A stretch of 64,000 nt of DNA from Blautia coccoides (lineage in GTDB: Bacteria; Bacillota; Clostridia; Lachnospirales; Lachnospiraceae), in NCBI RefSeq assembly GCF_034355335.1, contig NZ_CP136422.1, forward strand, positions 2,886,501 through 2,950,500, given 5' to 3'. The notes under the pieces were generated by a model. That model had not been told where the DNA came from and did not search any database. It saw only the letters and a program-made list of their open reading frames with translations. Shown here one piece after another: positions 17,911-25,930 of this stretch; positions within the stretch are counted from its first letter, which is position 1, and every line of letters starts with the position of its first letter. The translations under genes were made by a program, and so were the position numbers.

Positions 17911-18645
17911 GATTGGATACTTCATCAATGTAAATGCCCTGTACTGTTTTATGATGAGATGCAGGTGGTTGGCCCGTCCGGAATTGATGTGAGTAGATTT
18001 CATAAGAAGATGGAAATTGAACAGGCTAAACGTATGATAACTTACTATAATTTATTTACACAGATGCGGGTAAATGGCGGCAATGATTATATTGAATATG
18101 TGAAAAATATTTTGTCAGGAACAGTCAGAGAAAAGAAAAACTTTGAAAATTATGAATTTAGGTTGATGACGGATTTTAAGGCATTTAATGATCTGATGTA
18201 CCAAAAGGAAGAAGAGGTGCAGCTTGTAAGAATGGTGGCTGGATATGCCTGGGAGTGGATCAGTAAGAACGATAAAACCGTTTTTGATATTGAAATTCAG
18301 GGCATAAAGAAACAATGGAATCATTGCACGGAGGGCTGGGTCCATTCAAAAGAAGCAATTAACGAGGTGGGATGTATTCATTCTACGCAGGGTTATGATT
18401 TGAATTATGCCTTTATCATTCTGGGCGATGAAATCGGATATGACCCGGTCAAGAAAAAAATAATGATCCGGCCTGAAAACTATTATGATCAAAACGGTAA
18501 AAAGACAGTAGGGTATGAAGAACTTAAGGAATACATACAGCACATATATTATGTTCTTATGACCAGAGGAATACGAGGGTCTTATTTATATGTATGTGAC
18601 CAGGAGTTACGAAAATATATTTCACAGTATGTAGATACAGTATAA
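17911..18645 (+). pseudogene. GIY-YIG nuclease / DUF2075 helicase, 3' part
   Basis: The remaining 244 residues of the interrupted gene. It starts with DWILHQCKCPVLFYDEMQ, a motif that directly follows the Walker B region in DUF2075 proteins. It also has a glutamine/glycine motif STQGYDLNYAFIILG and the C-terminal arginine motif YVLMTRGIRGSYLYV, both typical of superfamily 1 helicase cores. An open frame extends upstream to 17806, but that part is IS110 sequence. Without a start of its own this half is probably silent, unless transcribed from the IS. MazG follows after 21 bases, so both once belonged to one operon. Confidence 0.8.
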
Positions 18646-18666
18646 TTTGAAAAGAGGTATAGCAAA

Positions 18667-19008
18667 ATGACTCAGGATACTATAAACAAAGTGTTGAAAT
18701 TCCGGGATGATAGAGATTGGAAACAATTCCATAATCCCAAGGATCTGGCAATTTCCATCAGCCTGGAGGCTGCTGAATTGTTGGAGGTGTTCCAGTGGAG
18801 TGCTGAGGATGTAGTGTGCGAAAATAAGATTGATAAGATAAGAGAAGAACTTGCAGATGTAGTGAATTACTGTATCCTTATGGCAGATAGCTGTGGATTG
18901 GATTTGGATGAGATCGTTCAAGAAAAAGTGAAATTGAATAGTGAAAAATATCCGGTGGAAAAGGCGTTTGGGAGTAAGGAGAAGTATACGGAATTAAAGG
19001 ATAAATAA
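18667..19008 (+). CDS. MazG-like nucleotide pyrophosphohydrolase
   Basis: A 113-residue all-alpha NTP pyrophosphohydrolase of the MazG/RS21-C6 type. The metal-binding motifs are intact: EAAELLEVFQW (ExxE-type) and EELADVVNYC (ExxD). It hydrolyses (d)NTPs, often non-canonical ones such as dCTP analogues, to monophosphates. An AAAGAGG site precedes the ATG. It follows the broken helicase gene by 21 bases. MazG-type enzymes recur in defence islands, where they may deplete or clean the nucleotide pool; that role here is inference. Confidence 0.88.
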   Translation: MTQDTINKVLKFRDDRDWKQFHNPKDLAISISLEAAELLEVFQWSAEDVVCENKIDKIREELADVVNYCILMADSCGLDLDEIVQEKVKLNSEKYPVEKAFGSKEKYTELKDK

Positions 19009-19109
19009 AGTTATAAAATAAAAGCTTTTATTGGGCTTTATTGTGAGAGATAAAGAAAGAAGAAAAAGTTGTTGAGTTTATTTCCATGAAATTGGCTTCC
19101 GGTAAGTGA

Positions 19110-19500
19110 ATGCATGAGCTTGAAATGCCGAATCGTCTATTGTCATATCGGCATGGGATTTATAAAAGCTTTGGTGAGATGTTGAAAAAAGAGGAATTTT
19201 ATGCAATTATAAAAGAACTGGTTGAATTTGGTATATCTAGATATAAGACATATTTCAGTAAGAGGTATCAGGATACGATTTTTGTTTTATATCAAAAATA
19301 TACTTACGAGGATGCATGTCAACTTACAACTGGGAAAATAGTGAAGTGCCCTTGAATATGGGTGGATATAAATACGATGAAAAGACGAAAACTTTCCCAG
19401 TGTTTATAAATTATGACAAATCTGATGATATTAGTGAAACGACGAAGTATGGGGATCAATTTGCTGAAGGATATTTACGGAAAGGAAGAGATCGTGAAAA
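19110..19500 (+). pseudogene. DUF3427 helicase, C-terminal remnant with frameshift
   Basis: Two overlapping frames together resemble a stretch of the DUF3427 domain found at the end of large DEAD-type helicases. The first reads NRLLSYRHGIYKSFGEML and FVLYQKYTYEDACQL; the second, shifted at about 19316-19330, continues NWENSEVPLNMGGYKYD and FPVFINYDKSDDIS. The helicase core upstream and the end of DUF3427 downstream are both missing, and the sequence runs directly into the NUDIX gene. The full gene probably belonged to the same defence module as the GIY-YIG helicase and MazG. Confidence 0.7.
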
Positions 19501-19880
19501 AAGTAAAGGTGGTTGCGGCAATCATACGAAATAATAACAAAATATTTGCAACTCAGCGAGGTTATGGTGAATTTAAAGATGGTTGGGAATTTCCGGGAGG
19601 TAAGGTGGAGGTAGGTGAAACACCAGAATGCGCATTGATTAGAGAAATTCAGGAAGAACTTGACACAAAGATTTCCGTAGGAGAAAAATTGGATTGTGTC
19701 GAATATGATTATCCGACTTTTCATCTATCCATGGAATGTTTTTGGGCTGAAATAATTTCCGGAGATTTGGTTTTGAAAGAACATGAAGCTGCGAAATGGC
19801 TTTCAAAAGATGAATTGGATAGTGTGGAATGGTTGCCTGCGGATTTGGAATTGATTGAAAAGATTAAAGTGGAAATGTAG
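19494..19880 (+). CDS. NUDIX hydrolase, MutT-like (8-oxo-dGTP diphosphatase type)
   Basis: A 128-residue MutT-type enzyme from the GTG at 19494, chosen because AAAGGAAGAG lies just upstream; longer in-frame starts belong to the DUF3427 remnant. The NUDIX box is complete (GKVEVGETPECALIREIQEE). The N-terminus VVAAIIRNNNKIFATQRGYG and the WEFPGGK motif match oxidised-nucleotide sanitising enzymes. It probably hydrolyses 8-oxo-dGTP or a related nucleotide. It is physically joined to the helicase remnant, suggesting either an original fusion or a tightly coupled operon. Confidence 0.85.
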   Translation: MKKVKVVAAIIRNNNKIFATQRGYGEFKDGWEFPGGKVEVGETPECALIREIQEELDTKISVGEKLDCVEYDYPTFHLSMECFWAEIISGDLVLKEHEAAKWLSKDELDSVEWLPADLELIEKIKVEM

Positions 19881-19946
19881 CATGTTGGCAAGCGAATAAT
19901 AAAATATATGCATAATGCGAATCTTTGTATAGGACTTTGATTTTTG

Positions 19947-20135
19947 AATAAAGAAAAGTTCTATAAAGCTAGAAGTAGAGTGCGTGACAGAAAAAATGAA
20001 AGTGACGCGTAGGCAGAAGAGTGGGACAATGAAAACGGATATCTGATAGATACATGCCTGACGGCACAGGATAAGTATAAAGCTTATTTGGAGCATTTCA
20101 GGATTTGGTATGAAAGAATTATTTTTGATTTGTAA
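19947..20135 (+). pseudogene. Short coding remnant with one in-frame stop
   Basis: A 62-codon open frame interrupted by a single TAG after about 21 codons (FYKARSRVRDRKNESDA, stop, then EEWDNENGYLIDTCLTAQD and KAYLEHFRIWYERIIFDL). The composition is protein-like on both sides of the stop, so it looks like a decayed small gene. No family is recognised. Confidence 0.4.
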
Positions 20136-20248
20136 AAATAAGAATATGTGGGGAATTGGCAAAAATAGGTGATATGGATGGTGGTATGCGGATTTCGTTA
20201 CCTGGTGTTTCATATAAAAAAGGTAATAATTGAAATTAGGAGAGGAAT

Positions 20249-20593
20249 ATGAATATACAGATTTTCGGAAGTAAGAAAGACTTTGATACCAAGAAAGCAG
20301 AGCGCTATTTTAAAGAGCGTGGAATCAAAGTACAGTTTATCGATATGAAGGAAAAGGGAATGAGCAAAGGTGAGTTCAACTCGGTTTGCCAGGTTGTGGG
20401 TGGATATCAGAATCTGATCGATCAGAATTGTAAGGACAAGGATCTTCTTGCATTGATCACCTACATTGCTGAAGAGGACAAGGTGGAAAAGATCCTGGAG
20501 AATCAGAAAATTATCAAGCTTCCTGTTGTTAGAAATGGAGGACAGGCGACGGTAGGGTATCAGCCGGATGTCTGGAAAGGATGGAATTTGTAG
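20249..20593 (+). CDS. ArsC/Spx-like thioredoxin-fold protein without the catalytic cysteine
   Basis: A 114-residue protein of the arsenate reductase-like (ArsC/YffB) family. The fold signature is clear: IQIFGSKKDFDTKKAERYFKE, then RGIKVQFIDM and a late KLPVVRNGGQATVGYQPDVWKGW. The N-terminal motif that normally carries Cys (CxxC or CxxS) here reads SKKDFD, so redox activity of the classical type is not expected. AGGAGAGG precedes the ATG. It lies among island remnants but looks intact; role unknown. Confidence 0.8.
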   Translation: MNIQIFGSKKDFDTKKAERYFKERGIKVQFIDMKEKGMSKGEFNSVCQVVGGYQNLIDQNCKDKDLLALITYIAEEDKVEKILENQKIIKLPVVRNGGQATVGYQPDVWKGWNL

Positions 20594-20820
20594 ACGGAAA
20601 CCATGAGAATTTTGACCGTCTTTATGAATATCCGGTAGAGGAATGGCACGGGTGTAAGGTTCATAAGATACGACCGTTAGTTATTCATATGATGCGTGGG
20701 CAGGTGTTTGAAATTGAAGGACAGAACATATTCACATTTGGTGGCCCAAGCAGCCGGTATTTGATAGAACACATCTTTTATATGTGTATGCTAATGGAGC
20801 GGAAGAGAAACTCGTATTAA
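20581..20820 (+). pseudogene. Internal fragment of a metallophosphoesterase
   Basis: About 60 residues match the middle of calcineurin-like phosphoesterases: the metal-binding GNHE motif in VDGNHENFDRLYEYPV, and a later VFEIEGQNIFTFGG. The N-terminal DxH motif and the C-terminal GHxH motif are missing, and the last 20 codons (after FGGPSSR) look unrelated. It overlaps the stop of the ArsC-like gene. A deletion remnant. Confidence 0.65.
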
Positions 20821-20846
20821 ACAGACATTTGTAGGAGGAGTAATCT

Positions 20847-21443
20847 GTGAGCCATACATTAGATTATTATAATCATAACGCGGCTTCTTACGTAGAAAAC
20901 ACCAGACAGGCAGATATACATCTACTGCAGGAAAAGTTTCTTGCATTGCTGAATGAAGGGAATACCATTCTGGATTTTGGCTGTGGGTCAGGACGAGATA
21001 CAAAGTATTTTCTTGAGAAAGGATATTGTGTTATTGCAACGGATGGATCGGAGGAGTGCGTTCGATTGGCCCGCGCATACACAGGAATAGAAGTGCGTGA
21101 GATGCTGTTTCAGGAGTTGAGGGATATGCAGACATATGACGGAATCTGGGCCTGTTCCTCGATTCTGCATTTGCCAAAAGAGGAATTGTTATCGGTCTTT
21201 CAAAAAATGTGCAATGCATTGAAAATGTCCGGTGTGATTTATACATCCTTTAAATACGGTAGGTTTGAAGGAGAGAGAAATGGCAGGTTTTTTACAGATT
21301 TTACAGAAGAATCGTTTCGAAATTTCATCAAAGAAGTTCCGGGTCTGATTGTGGAAGAGTACTGGATTACCGGTGATGTAAGACCTGAAAGGGGTGAAGA
21401 GAAATGGCTCAATATCATACTTCGAAAGAAGGATATTCGCTGA
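20847..21443 (+). CDS. Class I SAM-dependent methyltransferase (TehB-like)
   Basis: A 198-residue Rossmann-fold methyltransferase. Motif I is ILDFGCGSGRDTKYFLEKG, motif II ends VIATDGSEE, and the following acidic/aromatic segment WACSSILHLP stands where motif IV lies. It resembles tellurite-resistance and small-molecule methyltransferases rather than DNA methyltransferases, since no NPPY or PC motif is visible. The start is GTG at 20847 with AGGAGGAG upstream. Its end overlaps the next (HNH) gene by 40 bases, so the two are translationally coupled and probably work together. Confidence 0.88.
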   Translation: MSHTLDYYNHNAASYVENTRQADIHLLQEKFLALLNEGNTILDFGCGSGRDTKYFLEKGYCVIATDGSEECVRLARAYTGIEVREMLFQELRDMQTYDGIWACSSILHLPKEELLSVFQKMCNALKMSGVIYTSFKYGRFEGERNGRFFTDFTEESFRNFIKEVPGLIVEEYWITGDVRPERGEEKWLNIILRKKDIR

Positions 21444-22612
21444 TTCTTGAGGGAGAATATCATAATACACTGGATATAGAAGGATTTTCTCAGATGATGA
21501 AAGATCCATCCTATTGCTATAAATTCTATTGGCTGGAAGCCATTGTAGATCTTATCTCAGAAGGAATACAGAATACAACCTTTGACGCAATTATTGATGA
21601 AATGATCTGCAATGCATGGTATTCGGTACGGGAATACCATATTCATTTAAGCGGCTTACTAGCAGACGGAGTGGTAAGAGATGGTCTGGAGAAGGTGATT
21701 TTGCGGTTGACGGAGCTGAGCGGCCTTTCTGCCAATGCTTCTAAAGTTGAAATTAAGAATGAGATTACAAAATACAATCAGGAGTTAAAGGAATGTAAGG
21801 AACAGCTCACCAATATGGTTCCGGGGCGTGCCCTGGCAGGATTTTTTGCAAAGAGCCATGAAGAAGTACCGTGGGGAAGTATTCGCAGACTGACAGAATA
21901 CATTCGCCGTATAGACAGCACACTGACCCGGCTTCCCTATATCTTCGGAGACAGCAGTAAGTTGAAAAAAGAAGTCTATTTCAATGAGGAATGGATGCGG
22001 ATGATTCAGGATAATACGGTAAACATACTAGGGTGGATCCAGTTCGAAAAGGTAAAATGGCTGCAGAACAATAATCCAGAAGTCCCGGGCCTGATCTATA
22101 AGCTGGCGCCAATGGATGAGAAGGTGCGTAAGCTGAGCCGTGTCCGCAGACTCTGGGAAGGGATCCTGGATATTCGAGAGGTGAGAGATGTATTCACCGA
22201 TCGCCCAATCGCTGCAAAAAAGTACGATGTAGATCATTTTATCCCATGGTCTTTTGTAATGAATGATGAGCTGTGGAACCTGATGCCGATGGAATCTTCT
22301 CTAAATTCAGTAAAAAGCAATAAGCTGCCCAAATGGGATCCATTCTTTGGAGTGTTTTGGGAAAATCAATATCTGATGTACCAGGTGATTCAGGAAAAGG
22401 AAGAACTGCATAAGAGATTTGAAGCATGTTACCGGGATAATCTACATTCTATCTGGGCGGGACAGGAGTTGTACCGGCCGGGGAATACAAGAGAAGAGTT
22501 CTGTAATATCCTGTGGAAAAATATGCGGCCGGTTTATGATTCGGCAAGACGGCAGGGGTATGAGGTTTGGGATTATATTTGCCATGGCGAGCGAGTCGGC
22601 GTTGGCGCATAA
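21404..22612 (+). CDS. HNH endonuclease-domain protein
   Basis: A 402-residue protein. The first 260 residues are a helical region with no family I recognise. The C-terminal part carries an HNH nuclease motif: KKYDVDHFIPWSFVMND (about residues 270-286) followed by WNLMPMESSLNSVKSNKLP, where the Asp-His pair, the Asn and the later Asn/Lys fit the ββα-metal fold. The start at 21404 lies inside the methyltransferase gene and has a GGGGTGAAGAG site. A methyltransferase overlapping an HNH nuclease suggests a modification-restriction or self-immunity pair, but the methyltransferase is not an obvious DNA enzyme. Confidence 0.82.
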   Translation: MAQYHTSKEGYSLILEGEYHNTLDIEGFSQMMKDPSYCYKFYWLEAIVDLISEGIQNTTFDAIIDEMICNAWYSVREYHIHLSGLLADGVVRDGLEKVILRLTELSGLSANASKVEIKNEITKYNQELKECKEQLTNMVPGRALAGFFAKSHEEVPWGSIRRLTEYIRRIDSTLTRLPYIFGDSSKLKKEVYFNEEWMRMIQDNTVNILGWIQFEKVKWLQNNNPEVPGLIYKLAPMDEKVRKLSRVRRLWEGILDIREVRDVFTDRPIAAKKYDVDHFIPWSFVMNDELWNLMPMESSLNSVKSNKLPKWDPFFGVFWENQYLMYQVIQEKEELHKRFEACYRDNLHSIWAGQELYRPGNTREEFCNILWKNMRPVYDSARRQGYEVWDYICHGERVGVGA

Positions 22613-22659
22613 TGCAGAATTATCGCAGTAAAATGGGGCAATTTGTGTCAGAGGAAAAT

Positions 22660-22866
22660 CAACAAGTGTAAAAAATAAGTTTGATTCTGCCAGAGTATTA
22701 TGGTGGGTTAATGCAGATAATGAAAAGCATACCCTAAATTATCTACGTGTAGATTCGATGTTGGATTCACATCAAGAAGACTCGTGATGATGATGAATTT
22801 ATTGATAAAGCATATCCTAAGGGATTAGATATGTCAGATGAATTTGAAATGTGTGACTCCAAATGA
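22660..22866 (+). pseudogene. Frameshifted remnant ending at the mcrB start
   Basis: Two short frames look like one decayed gene: FDSARVLWWVNADNEKHTL then, in a second frame, KKTRDDDEFIDKAYPKG ending at the TGA at 22864-22866. That stop overlaps the first ATG of mcrB as ATGA, the arrangement of a translationally coupled upstream gene. No family is recognised. Confidence 0.4.
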
Positions 22867-25800
22867 CAATGGAAGAATGGTTCTTCTTTGTAAAGGAGCA
22901 ATACCCAGAGGTGATAAAGAAGATGCAAAAAATAGATATAGATTATACAGGTGTGTTGGATTACTTGGCTAATAACCAGGAAGTTCCATACTCAAATCCG
23001 GAAGCACCTAGTTTAGCACAGGATGTTAAGGCTAAACTGTTAAAGGTTAAGGAAAAAGGACAAGCGGCAGCTGCAGAAATGAAAAAGATTGCAGCACGTT
23101 GCGAGGAATTATATGGCCTTGATAAGTGCTTACCTATTGCATGGTTGGATGGTTCAAATACAAAAACGAGAAAGTATCTCTGGGCACAGATGAAATATAA
23201 GGATTATGCAGCTAATCCTACTAGCGTATCTTTATTCGTTGAGAAAAACGGTGATGCGGCCAGATATCGCATCAGTTTGGAAATAAAGAATGATGGTACT
23301 GATAAGAAGACAATGGCTATTTACCATTCTCATTTGGATATTCCGAAGGAAGATGGAATGATATATGTGTCTGGTAGTAATGAATGGGGGAACCCAGATG
23401 TTATTACAGAAACAGTAGACAAGATCAAAAAGAAGATTGATTCTGGAGAAATACGAAAAGTTCAGCTTTGTATTTATGTTGAATCGTCAGCAGATAAAAC
23501 AAATGAACAGTATGATGCTGATGTGATGGACGCAGTAAAAAGGATTATTCCATATTACGAGCATGTTATTGGAAAAACATTAAAGATGCCAGCAACAGGA
23601 CGAGCATGGCTTTTGACATGGAATCCTGCAAGTTGGTATTGGGCGGATTATAAAGAGTGGTGTGCAGATACAAAACTTGGTAATAAACACACAGAACCTT
23701 GGACTTGTTCCAGCAAGCAGCCAGCGGTAGGCGATGAGATTTTCTTAATTAAGACTGGTGCTAAGCCTAGAGGTATTCTTGCTCATGGATACGTATCGAA
23801 GGAAGCCTATGAATCTGATCACTATGATCCAGCAAAAGTGGCACAGGGTGTTAAGTCAAATCATATTGATGCAGAATACGATTGGATTCAGGACTACAAC
23901 TCAGAACCAATGTTAATGCAGGATGACTTAAAAGATAAACTTCCAGATCAGCAATGGAGTCCGATGGGATCTGGTATTGAAATTAAATCAAGCGTCTTAC
24001 CAGAACTGAAAAAGATGTGGCTTGAGCTTATTGGAAAGAAAGCAGACGAAGTAACATATTGGCCTAGTTTAGAAGAATATGATCCAGGTATCACAAAAGA
24101 AAGATGGACCGAGTTATTAAGTGATTCTGAGGTTGCCGCTGTGGAGAATCTTGGAATGTTTAAGATGATGCTTGAATTAGGTGGTGAATCTACTTGTGCG
24201 AACTTGGCTGAAACATACGGAGGTACCGCAGGTTTTTATAACGGCTTAGGCAGAGCATTTAGTGAAAGAGTGCATAAAAAGACAGAATGTCCATTATACG
24301 TTGATGAAGATCGCGAGCGTTATTACACAATACCGTTTGTAGGTAGAAACGTTATAGAAAAAGGGAAAACAAGATATTCATGGAAGTTTAGAACTGAGCT
24401 AAAGGAGGCGTTGAAAGAGATGGACTTATCCTCAATAGACATTGAAAAGAAAAAAGACGTGACCACAGAATTTGATAAGAACATAATTCTCTATGGCCCT
24501 CCTGGAACTGGAAAGACATATAATACTGCTATTTATGCAGTTGCTATTTGTACAGGTAGAACTATTTCGGATGTTGCAAGCGAACCATACAGTCATATCA
24601 TGGATACATACGATAGATTGAAGAAAGAAAATAGGGTGGCCTTTACCACTTTCCATCAGTCATATGGATATGAGGAATTCATCGAAGGAATAAAACCAGT
24701 TGTAGATCAAACAAAGAACGAAATTGGGTATACAGTAGAACCAGGTGTTTTCAAGAAATTCTGTGATGATGCAAGGTCAATTGATAGTAATGAAACTGGC
24801 ACATTAATAAATGCTCATGCTCAGATTTGGAAGTTAACAATTATGAGCGGGGAGATGAATCAGATAAAGCAGGAATGCTTCAAGGAAGGAAATGCCAGAA
24901 TGGGATTCGATTATGATGCTCCAGATGCTAGAGCTTTCGTTGAAGATGTGGCACTTGGTGATATTATTCTGTCATTTAAAACTAGAAAGACAATTGATGG
25001 CATTGGTGTTGTAACTGGTGAAATTGAAGAGTTGACTACAAAGGATACTTATCAACTTTCTCGTAAAGTAACTTGGCTTGCAATAAATATCGATGAGGAT
25101 ATAACAAACATTAATGCAGATAAACTTCTTCATAGAATGACATTTGCAAAAGTACCTAATATGCAGTTGAAGGATATTCTTGAAGTGGCAAAGAAGTATT
25201 CTTTAAGTGATAATACAACAGAGGTTGTAGAAAACGTAAAACCATATGTTTTTATTATTGATGAAATTAACAGAGGTAATATTTCAAAAATATTCGGTGA
25301 GCTTATCACGTTAATTGAGGGAACGAAGCGTGCTGGTATGCAGGAAACAACCTCTGCTATACTTCCTTATTCTGGTGAGCCATTCAGTGTTCCATCTAAT
25401 GTATATATTCTTGGAACAATGAATACTGCAGACCGTTCAATTGCATTGATGGATACAGCGCTTCGCAGAAGATTCCAGTTTGTTGAAATGATGCCAGATG
25501 CAAATGTTCTTAGGGATATCGGCGCTGATTTTGTAGAGGATATTGATGTAGCTGCAATGCTTGAGAAGATCAATGAGAGAATTACCTTCCTATACGACAG
25601 AGAACATACAATAGGTCATGCATTCTTTACAAAGCTTGCAGGCAATAATGATTTAGTAACTTTGAAATCTATCTTTGAAAAATCAGTAATTCCTTTACTT
25701 CAGGAATACTTTTATGAAGACTACCAGAAGATTCAATTGGTTCTTGGAGATAATGGAAAAACTGACCCTTCAACAAAGTTCATTCTTGATGAAGTGGTAA

Positions 25801-25916
25801 AGGTAAAAAATATATTCAAGGGTAATGCAGATGACGTGGTTGATCTGCCAGAAAAGAAATACACCATCAATACAGAAGCATTTGGTAACCTTGAAAGCTA
25901 TAAGCAGATTATTTAA
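22863..25916 (+). CDS. mcrB: McrB-type GTPase with two EVE-like modules (type IV restriction)
   Basis: A 1017-residue motor of a modification-dependent restriction system. Order of parts: an N-terminal DUF3578/MrcB-type domain (1-190; LPIAWLDGSNTKTRKYLWAQ); a first PUA/EVE-like domain (about 243-400; RAWLLTWNPASWYWADYKEW, GDEIFLIKTGAKPRGILAHG); a winged-helix-like stretch (435-510); and the AAA+ GTPase with Walker A GPPGTGKT (about 545), Walker B VFIIDEINRGNISKIFGELI (about 796) and the McrB signature LGTMNTADRS (about 849). Between Walker A and B sits a second EVE-like domain (about 650-765; GDIILSFKTRKTIDGIGVV). EVE domains can read modified bases. There is no strong ribosome site; translation may be coupled to the upstream remnant. 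mcrC follows after 14 bases. Confidence 0.93.
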   Translation: MTMEEWFFFVKEQYPEVIKKMQKIDIDYTGVLDYLANNQEVPYSNPEAPSLAQDVKAKLLKVKEKGQAAAAEMKKIAARCEELYGLDKCLPIAWLDGSNTKTRKYLWAQMKYKDYAANPTSVSLFVEKNGDAARYRISLEIKNDGTDKKTMAIYHSHLDIPKEDGMIYVSGSNEWGNPDVITETVDKIKKKIDSGEIRKVQLCIYVESSADKTNEQYDADVMDAVKRIIPYYEHVIGKTLKMPATGRAWLLTWNPASWYWADYKEWCADTKLGNKHTEPWTCSSKQPAVGDEIFLIKTGAKPRGILAHGYVSKEAYESDHYDPAKVAQGVKSNHIDAEYDWIQDYNSEPMLMQDDLKDKLPDQQWSPMGSGIEIKSSVLPELKKMWLELIGKKADEVTYWPSLEEYDPGITKERWTELLSDSEVAAVENLGMFKMMLELGGESTCANLAETYGGTAGFYNGLGRAFSERVHKKTECPLYVDEDRERYYTIPFVGRNVIEKGKTRYSWKFRTELKEALKEMDLSSIDIEKKKDVTTEFDKNIILYGPPGTGKTYNTAIYAVAICTGRTISDVASEPYSHIMDTYDRLKKENRVAFTTFHQSYGYEEFIEGIKPVVDQTKNEIGYTVEPGVFKKFCDDARSIDSNETGTLINAHAQIWKLTIMSGEMNQIKQECFKEGNARMGFDYDAPDARAFVEDVALGDIILSFKTRKTIDGIGVVTGEIEELTTKDTYQLSRKVTWLAINIDEDITNINADKLLHRMTFAKVPNMQLKDILEVAKKYSLSDNTTEVVENVKPYVFIIDEINRGNISKIFGELITLIEGTKRAGMQETTSAILPYSGEPFSVPSNVYILGTMNTADRSIALMDTALRRRFQFVEMMPDANVLRDIGADFVEDIDVAAMLEKINERITFLYDREHTIGHAFFTKLAGNNDLVTLKSIFEKSVIPLLQEYFYEDYQKIQLVLGDNGKTDPSTKFILDEVVKVKNIFKGNADDVVDLPEKKYTINTEAFGNLESYKQII

Positions 25917-25930
25917 AGCGTGGTGAGAAA

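Noticed and set aside
22863..25916. Assigning the McrB operon as type I or III restriction
   Set aside because: No methyltransferase or specificity subunit with DNA-methyltransferase motifs is linked; the MNTADRS signature is specific to McrB-type GTPases.
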